Shown: in pieces, positions 58,232-64,000 of the stretch
Layout of the letters: every line of letters starts with the position of its first letter
How positions within the stretch are numbered: the first letter of the stretch is position 1
DNA from: Bacillus sp. FJAT-29814
GTDB taxonomy: Bacteria > Bacillota > Bacilli > Bacillales > Cytobacillaceae
Length of the DNA: 64,000 bases
Assembly: GCF_001510715.1 (NCBI RefSeq)
Contig: NZ_LMTJ01000012.1
Coordinates: forward strand, 71,604-135,603
Direction: 5' to 3'
Notes under the pieces: model-generated
What the model was told of the DNA's origin: nothing
What the model saw: the letters and a program-made list of their open reading frames with translations, nothing else
Databases searched by the model: none
Translations under genes and position numbers: made by a program

Positions 58232-58960
58232 TTACTGAACCGTAATGCCTCGTTTAATCTCATCTTTTTCCCGAAAAATTAACCAAACAAGAAAGCTTAG
58301 TGAAACAACCAGCCCTTCCATTGAGACAATGTAATAAGGGTAAGGCCCCAATACATCTAATAAGCTCGGCGATTTTGGTTTATGGTTTAAAAACATATAA
58401 TTTCCATCCACCAGTTTGTTGATTAACATGATGAATGGCATCATGATATTTAAGAAAACAAACAGTTTTACCACCGACCAAATCGTCGGGTGGTACCCCT
58501 TCACCCAAGTAAAATACAAGACTGTCCAGATCATCATCAAATGCGTGTAAAAGAAATGAAAAAACCGGAAATGGGGAAATTCAAAGTTTAATAAGGGAGT
58601 AAAAATTGCTTGAGATGCTCCCAATAACGCAGTGAATAACAATATTTCGTAAATGATTTTTTTCTTTGTAAGCAACAAGAAAACAGTCAGGAACAGGCTG
58701 ATGCTGCATAATTCCAGGGGGATGGCATGACTTACCTTCCAATTGCCGTTTACCATCATCCAAATATGATACAATGCTTCGAAGATGATCAAGCTGAGGG
58801 CAGTTCCGATTTCAACCTTTCTCCAGTTACCCCGTTTTAATTTTTCCTTATTCAAAAATATCCCTGCCGAAATAATGAAGAGAAGGGCAATAATCACAAA
58901 ATGGCTGACCGAAAACATTTCAAAATCAAATTCTTTATAGTTGCCGCCAAACCACGCCAC
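58232..58960 (-). CDS. TIGR02206/YwaF-like integral membrane protein
   Basis: 242 residues with about seven transmembrane helices. FIISAGIFLNK, EALYHIWMMVNGNWKVSHAIPLELCSISLF (His/Glu-bearing helices), FFYTHLMMIWTVLYFTWVKGYHPT and HPWSV-like loops match the TIGR02206 family of unknown function (Bacillus YwaF). Start ATG at 58960 behind GAGGTGAG. Confidence 0.8.
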   Translation of the reverse strand: MAWFGGNYKEFDFEMFSVSHFVIIALLFIISAGIFLNKEKLKRGNWRKVEIGTALSLIIFEALYHIWMMVNGNWKVSHAIPLELCSISLFLTVFLLLTKKKIIYEILLFTALLGASQAIFTPLLNFEFPHFRFFHFFYTHLMMIWTVLYFTWVKGYHPTIWSVVKLFVFLNIMMPFIMLINKLVDGNYMFLNHKPKSPSLLDVLGPYPYYIVSMEGLVVSLSFLVWLIFREKDEIKRGITVQ

Positions 58961-58966
58961 CTTGTC

Positions 58967-59330
58967 TCACCTCTTATGACTGAAAAGAATATTATCACTT
59001 CTATTATGATGCTTTTGTTTTTATAGAAAAAGGACTAATCGTTAGGCAAACTCTTACAAAATAAGACAAAATTAAACTTGCTGCAAGAAAAATCGAAATG
59101 GGAGAAAGCGGAATAATAGGATGGAAAATCAAAAAAATCGTGCCAATTTGATACTTATTTTTGTTTGGCAAAATTGGTGTGCAAAAAGGGTCTTTTATCT
59201 ACATCATCTTGCATAAATAGTGGTATTTTTACAAGAGTTATTGACAAAATATTCCGATAACTACCTTTAAAATGAGACTAGATAGTAAAATATTACTATC
59301 AAAAAATATTAATTAGGAAGGGGTAAGGTA
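58967..59330. other. 364-base gap before the M6 protease gene
   Basis: No supportable coding frame. It holds an inverted repeat (CCAATTTG / CAAAATTGG near 59.14-59.18 kb), a TTGACA at 59241 without a well-spaced -10, and the palindrome described separately. Confidence 0.6.
59281..59300. promoter_or_regulatory. Palindrome upstream of the M6 protease gene
   Basis: GATAGTAAAATATTACTATC, a near-perfect 20-base inverted repeat about 30 bases before the start codon, downstream of the probable promoter. A repressor site is likely; the AT-rich arms resemble sites of transition-state regulators such as ScoC only loosely. Confidence 0.5.
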
Positions 59331-61139
59331 ATGAAAAAAATATTTTCCATGGGGCTTATTTTGGCATTGGTTTTAGTCTCAGTTGTACCAGCACTTGCAA
59401 AAACCAATCCACAACCGAAGAGCACATTTTCCCCCCATCTTCCAGACTATCACAAGGTAGACCCTGATTTAACCAGGGAAGTGAAAGCAAAAGGCGGTGC
59501 CATTAAAGGAAAGGAATTGAAGACCTCGAATGGTAAGTCCTACATAAAGCCGCAGCAATCCGAAAAGCTTCAACCGAAAAAACCAGAAGAGTTAATGAAA
59601 AAAGGAATTGCCATTGTTGTGGATTTTCCGGTACCTGAAGGAAAGGTTAGTGAAGTTCCGGGAGTAAACTATCCACAAATACCACACCATTATTTCGATG
59701 ACCTTATGAATAAAGACACCTATAATCCTTATGAAATGGATATGTTTAAGAATCTTGCAACCTTTAACGGAAAACCAGCCTCAACAAACAGAACGATGAA
59801 AAATTATTTTAACGAAGTCAGCTACGGCAAGTTCAATATGGATATCGATGTGGTCGGGTGGTATACTCTGCCAAAATCATATGACCACTATTTAGGGCAA
59901 GATAAGGGTTACTATAACGACAATGGCGATGCCCATATCGGTGAACTTGTAAAAGATGCAATTGAACTTGCCTCAAAGGATGTTGATTTCTCAGAATATG
60001 CTGTTCCAGCCAAGCCAGGCGATTTCTGGCTACATGGTGATGCCACTTCATTTGAAAAAGATGGGAACAAGATTGACAAAATCGTGCCAAATATTCTCAT
60101 TATCCACCGTGGAACAGGTGCAGAATTCAGCACGGACCCAAGCCTTATCTGGTCCCATAAATGGGATATTACCAGTGCGAGCTATTATGGAGATTACTAT
60201 AAAACAGGCACACCACCTGATGAAGCCACATTGGAGCACACAGTAGTTGACGGTGTCGCCGTCGATACCTACAATATTGTCCCTGAAGTCGGACAGGATC
60301 TTACAGGTTATTTAAAGGTTGCCTATCCTGAACTAGTTCCAGAAGATTATACCGGCAGGCCGCCATCACCGCCAAGTGTTGGTGTATTCGCCCATGAGTT
60401 TGCCCATGTCCTTGGTCTTCCTGATTTATATGACTATGGATATGATTCGGAAGGTGTGGGCATGTACAGCTTAATGGCGGGTGGTTCCTATGGTCGTGAT
60501 ATGCAGAACCGTAACTATTCCGGGAATTCACCGGTACACCCTGATGCATGGTCAAAAACCTATTTAGGATTTGCTGCACCGAAGGATGTAACGAAGAGTA
60601 CTTCTTTAACGCTTCGTCCGGTTGAACAGTACCCTGATATTTATAAAGTGATTGTGCCAGGCTCAAACGGCCGAGAATATTTCTTGTTGGAAAACCGTCA
60701 ACAGAAGGGCTTTGACGCCGGGTTGGAATCTAATATGGATGGAAACGCGCTTCATGGATTAGTGGTTTACCATGTAGTCGAGGATATCCTATCTCGCAGC
60801 TTCTGGCGGCCAAATGAAGCGCAGAACTGGGATTTTAATCATCTAGGGCAGGCGCAAGTTCCAATCAATCCTGACAATGGGGAACGGCATTACGCAGTTA
60901 GTGTCATGCAGGCAGACGGACAATATGACATGGAGCGGTACCTGAACGACGGTGATGCCGGAGACGTATTCCCAGGTAAAAATAATGTCACATCTATTAG
61001 TGCCAAAGGGAATGTGGCACCAAACACGACATCATTATACCAGTGGTCGAAAAAGAGTACGGAGACTGGCATTCAATTTGATCATATCGTTGAAAAGGTA
61101 GATGGATTCATCACATTAAATGTAAAATTTACAAAATAA
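59331..61139 (+). CDS. Secreted M6-family metalloprotease (immune inhibitor A-like)
   Basis: 602 residues. Signal peptide 1-23 (IFSMGLILALVLVSVVPALA), propeptide to about 95, then the M6 domain (AIVVDFPVPEG ... KNYFNEVSYGKFNMD). The zinc motif HEFAHVLGLPDLYD (about residues 355-368; HExxHxxG) is intact. A C-terminal beta-rich domain (YFLLENRQQKGFD ... GLVVYHVVED) is typical. No PKD or cell-wall domain. An exported protein-degrading enzyme; homologues include virulence-linked InhA. Confidence 0.93.
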   Translation: MKKIFSMGLILALVLVSVVPALAKTNPQPKSTFSPHLPDYHKVDPDLTREVKAKGGAIKGKELKTSNGKSYIKPQQSEKLQPKKPEELMKKGIAIVVDFPVPEGKVSEVPGVNYPQIPHHYFDDLMNKDTYNPYEMDMFKNLATFNGKPASTNRTMKNYFNEVSYGKFNMDIDVVGWYTLPKSYDHYLGQDKGYYNDNGDAHIGELVKDAIELASKDVDFSEYAVPAKPGDFWLHGDATSFEKDGNKIDKIVPNILIIHRGTGAEFSTDPSLIWSHKWDITSASYYGDYYKTGTPPDEATLEHTVVDGVAVDTYNIVPEVGQDLTGYLKVAYPELVPEDYTGRPPSPPSVGVFAHEFAHVLGLPDLYDYGYDSEGVGMYSLMAGGSYGRDMQNRNYSGNSPVHPDAWSKTYLGFAAPKDVTKSTSLTLRPVEQYPDIYKVIVPGSNGREYFLLENRQQKGFDAGLESNMDGNALHGLVVYHVVEDILSRSFWRPNEAQNWDFNHLGQAQVPINPDNGERHYAVSVMQADGQYDMERYLNDGDAGDVFPGKNNVTSISAKGNVAPNTTSLYQWSKKSTETGIQFDHIVEKVDGFITLNVKFTK

Positions 61140-61155
61140 TAAGCAGCTAGTTTGT

Positions 61156-61197
61156 AAAGGTGCAGCGGAGTTATCTCCGTTGCACTTTTATTTTTTG
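61156..61197 (+). terminator. Terminator of the M6 protease gene
   Basis: AAGGTGCAGCGGAG / CTCCGTTGCACTTT stem with TTTATTTTTT. Confidence 0.85.
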
Positions 61198-61305
61198 GAA
61201 CCTCAAACTAGTGGAAAGATTTTTCTTCCTAAAAAAATAACCTGAATTTGTGATATAATTGATTGTCGAAGATACTCGAAACAAACAAGAATGTTGGAGG
61301 AAATT

Positions 61306-63918
61306 ATGGCTGGTTATACGCCGATGATACAGCAATATTTAGCAGTCAAGGCAGACTATCAAGATGCCTTTTTATTTTTTCGCTTAGGGGATTTTTACGA
61401 AATGTTTTTCGAGGATGCTATTAAAGCATCTCAGGAATTGGAAATTACCTTAACAGGTCGTGAGGGTGGAACCGAGGAACGGATTCCGATGTGCGGTGTT
61501 CCTTACCATTCAGCGGCGAACTATATTGAACAATTAATTGCAAAAGGCTACAAGGTCGCTATTTGCGAACAAACCGAGGATCCGAAACAGGCAAAAGGGG
61601 TTGTCCGCCGGGAAGTCATTCAATTGATCACCCCTGGAACAGTGATGGATGGCAAAGGGTTAACCGATAAAGAAAACAACTATATCGCCTCGGTTACAGC
61701 CTTTGATGATAAGTCCTTTGGTTTGGCTTATAACGATATTTCAACTGGTGAAAGCAAAGTAACCTTGCTGACGAATTTTGATGAAGTATTAAATGAGCTG
61801 GCCGTTCTCGGTGCCAAAGAAGTGGTTATTGCCAGTGATTTCGATGGTGAACTGCAGAAGAAAATGCGCGAACGTGACGTGCTCGCGATTTCGTTTGAGG
61901 ATAATAGTTCAGTAGAAATCAATTTTTCCCAGCTGCTAGAAGATTTGAATCAAGATAAGTTAAAGATAACTGTAGCACGGTTATTCCATTATTTATACCG
62001 TTCGCAAAAGAGAAGTCTTGATCACCTTCAGCCGGTAACTACCTATCAAATCCACCAATTTATGAAAATTGATTATTATTCAAAGCGCAATCTTGAATTG
62101 ACTGAAACCATCCGCTCAAAAGGGAAGAAAGGTTCTTTGCTTTGGCTTTTGGATGAAACGATGACGGCGATGGGCGGCAGGATGTTAAAGCATTGGATTG
62201 ATCGGCCACTGATCAATCGTGACGAAATCGAAAACCGCCATCATCTCGTTGGAATTTTAATGAACCATTATTTTGAGAGGCAGGACCTAAGGGAAAAACT
62301 GAAAGAAGTTTATGACTTGGAACGCTTGGCCGGTAGGGTAGCTTTTGGAAATGTGAACGCCCGTGATTTGGTGCAGCTAAACCGTTCACTCATGCAGGTA
62401 CCATTTTTAAAAGAAATTCTACTTTCGATGGATATGACTGACATGGCTGAAAAAATGGATCCATGTGAAGATGTCACTGATTTATTGGAGCAGGCAATTG
62501 TTGAAAATCCGCCACTGTCGTTAAAGGAAGGGAATATCATCCGCGACGGCTACAATGCCCAATTGGATCAATATCGGGATGCCAGCCGGAACGGCAAGAC
62601 ATGGATTGCCCAGCTTGAACGGGCGGAGCGGGAAAAAACCGGGATTAAATCGCTGAAGATCGGCTACAACCGCGTGTTTGGTTACTATATTGAAGTCACC
62701 AGAGCAAACCTACATTTATTGAAAGAAGGGCAATATGAGCGCAAGCAGACATTAACGAATGCGGAACGCTTTATTACGCCTGAACTAAAGGAAAAAGAAG
62801 CGTTAATTTTACAAGCGGAAGAGAAAATTGGCGAGCTCGAATATGAATTATTCACGGAAATTCGCGAGACCATTAAAGAATATATCCCGCGCTTGCAGGC
62901 GTTAGCGAAAACTGTCAGCGAGCTTGATGTTCTACAATGCTTCGCCAAGGTAAGCGAAGAGCGCCGCTATGTGAGACCGCAATTTTCTGAGGAACGCCGT
63001 GTTATCGTGAAGGACGGACGCCATCCGGTCGTTGAAAAGGTGTTGAATGCCCAGGAGTACGTTCCAAATGATTGCATCATGGATACCGACCGCGAGGTGC
63101 TGCTCATCACAGGACCGAATATGTCCGGTAAAAGTACGTACATGCGGCAAATTGCCTTGACCGCCATTTTGGCGCAAATCGGCTGCTATGTCCCGGCATC
63201 GGAAGCGGTGCTGCCAATTTTTGACCAGGTGTTCACTAGAATCGGGGCTGCGGATGATTTGATATCAGGTCAGAGTACCTTTATGGTCGAGATGCTTGAA
63301 GCCAAGAACGCCATTGCCAATGCGACGCAAAACAGCTTGATTCTATTTGATGAAATCGGCCGCGGTACGTCCACTTATGACGGAATGGCCCTGGCCCAGG
63401 CGATCATTGAATACATCCACAACCGGATCGGGGCGAAAACACTATTTTCAACCCACTATCACGAACTAACAGTGCTGGATGAGGAACTGTCGAAATTAAA
63501 AAACATCCATGTCAGTGCGATTGAACATAACGGCAAGGTTGTTTTTCTTCATAAAATAAAGGAAGGCCCGGCCGACAAAAGTTACGGAATCCATGTGGCC
63601 CAGCTGGCGGAACTGCCGGCTGAATTAATCTCGCGTGCTAAAGAGATTTTACTGGAATTTGAACAATCTGATACACAAACCGTCGCTGTCAAAAGGGAAG
63701 AATCAGATCCTCAAACCGTTGTTGTGAAAAAAGAGGAGCCTGTCCGTGAACAGCCTGCCCAGCTTTCCTTCTTTGATGAACCGACGGAAACGAAAAAGCC
63801 TGAGCTTTCATCGAAAGAAAAGAAGGTTCTGGAAAAAATGCGTGACCTGGATTTATTGGATATAACGCCGCTGCAGGCGATTAATTTGCTCTATGAGCTA
63901 CAGAAAAAGTTGAAGTAA
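61306..63918 (+). CDS. mutS: DNA mismatch repair protein MutS
   Basis: 870 residues from ATG 61306 (GGAGGA in front; ATG 61291 overlaps that site). YTPMIQQYLAVKADYQDAFLFFRLGDFYEMF is the mismatch-binding domain with the Phe-x-Glu motif; TGPNMSGKSTYMRQIA is Walker A, DEIGRGTSTYDGMA Walker B/signature and STHYHELT the switch. The C-terminal linker before the last helix-turn-helix contains two near-repeats (SDTQTVAVKREE, SDPQTVVVKKEE). Normally next to cotE. Confidence 0.98.
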   Translation: MAGYTPMIQQYLAVKADYQDAFLFFRLGDFYEMFFEDAIKASQELEITLTGREGGTEERIPMCGVPYHSAANYIEQLIAKGYKVAICEQTEDPKQAKGVVRREVIQLITPGTVMDGKGLTDKENNYIASVTAFDDKSFGLAYNDISTGESKVTLLTNFDEVLNELAVLGAKEVVIASDFDGELQKKMRERDVLAISFEDNSSVEINFSQLLEDLNQDKLKITVARLFHYLYRSQKRSLDHLQPVTTYQIHQFMKIDYYSKRNLELTETIRSKGKKGSLLWLLDETMTAMGGRMLKHWIDRPLINRDEIENRHHLVGILMNHYFERQDLREKLKEVYDLERLAGRVAFGNVNARDLVQLNRSLMQVPFLKEILLSMDMTDMAEKMDPCEDVTDLLEQAIVENPPLSLKEGNIIRDGYNAQLDQYRDASRNGKTWIAQLERAEREKTGIKSLKIGYNRVFGYYIEVTRANLHLLKEGQYERKQTLTNAERFITPELKEKEALILQAEEKIGELEYELFTEIRETIKEYIPRLQALAKTVSELDVLQCFAKVSEERRYVRPQFSEERRVIVKDGRHPVVEKVLNAQEYVPNDCIMDTDREVLLITGPNMSGKSTYMRQIALTAILAQIGCYVPASEAVLPIFDQVFTRIGAADDLISGQSTFMVEMLEAKNAIANATQNSLILFDEIGRGTSTYDGMALAQAIIEYIHNRIGAKTLFSTHYHELTVLDEELSKLKNIHVSAIEHNGKVVFLHKIKEGPADKSYGIHVAQLAELPAELISRAKEILLEFEQSDTQTVAVKREESDPQTVVVKKEEPVREQPAQLSFFDEPTETKKPELSSKEKKVLEKMRDLDLLDITPLQAINLLYELQKKLK

Positions 63919-63942
63919 TTTTTTAAAAAGGAGGCGATTGGC

Positions 63943-64000
63943 ATGGGCAAGATTATCCAGTTGGACGATGCCCTATCAAATAAAATAGCGGCGGGAGAAG
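63943..64000 (+). CDS. mutL: DNA mismatch repair protein MutL, 5' end
   Basis: The start MGKIIQLDDALSNKIAAGE is the conserved GHKL ATPase N-terminus of MutL. ATG follows AAAAAGGAGG, 25 bases after the mutS stop. The gene runs off the window. Confidence 0.95.
   Translation, partial: MGKIIQLDDALSNKIAAGE

Noticed and set aside
1..64000. CRISPR array or insertion sequence
   Set aside because: No regularly spaced repeats with unique spacers and no transposase were seen; the only repeats are hairpins, short operators and the duplicated shell gene.

Overview
The window reads as a chromosomal segment of an endospore-forming Bacillaceae (Bacillus/Neobacillus-like): AT-rich DNA, strong GGAGG ribosome-binding sites, frequent TTG/GTG starts, and the sporulation genes cotE and cdaS. 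It opens in the 3' part of cotE and closes in the 5' end of mutL, after mutS. In Bacillus subtilis cotE, mutS and mutL are neighbours; here about 61 kb of mostly accessory metabolism separates cotE from mutS.

Layout. (1) 0.5-6.4 kb: a fused vicinal-oxygen-chelate protein, a GNAT acetyltransferase, a three-gene cassette (divergent Lgt-like membrane protein, Tes-like radical SAM protein, small membrane protein), a flavin reductase and an SDR whose promoter spacer is a perfect inverted repeat. (2) 6.4-13.1 kb: adhE (with a degenerate Rex-like site), an ABC ATPase, a secreted subtilase and an HpaB-type flavin monooxygenase. (3) 13.4-25.5 kb: a sugar-phosphate operon (rpiA-zwf-tkt-gnd-tal, then pgi), cdaS, and a quinone/electrophile-stress set (BA3454-family small protein, Spx paralogue, WrbA-like quinone reductase, AzoR, HxlR regulator). 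Four copies of an MhqR-like palindrome precede the BA3454-family gene (directly upstream of the rpiA operon), spx, the quinone reductase and azoR.

(4) 25.9-47.0 kb: a complete GRM1-type bacterial microcompartment locus for anaerobic choline breakdown: PocR-type sensor kinase and AraC-type response regulator, iron alcohol dehydrogenase, choline-kinase-like protein, DMT transporter, eight shell proteins of all structural classes, two aldehyde dehydrogenases, choline TMA-lyase CutC and its activase CutD, EutP, EutT-like, EutJ, PduS-like, EutQ-like, PduL and an SMR exporter. The expected flow is choline to trimethylamine plus acetaldehyde, then acetyl-CoA/ethanol inside the shell, with acetyl-phosphate from PduL. 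All CutC active-site positions I could test agree with the characterised enzyme at a constant offset of two residues. One of the two aldehyde dehydrogenases has Ser in place of its catalytic Cys.

(5) 47.1-52.0 kb: galK-galT-galM-galR. (6) 52.0-58.2 kb: a small decayed prophage/defence island beside tRNA-Arg(CCU), carrying a nuclease-helicase fusion, a divergent HNH endonuclease with an SRA-like N-terminus, and broken phage genes (tape-measure, WYL-like, LexA-like). (7) 58.2-64 kb: a TIGR02206 membrane protein, a secreted M6 metalloprotease, mutS and the start of mutL.

All family assignments come from reading motifs by eye; no database search was run.
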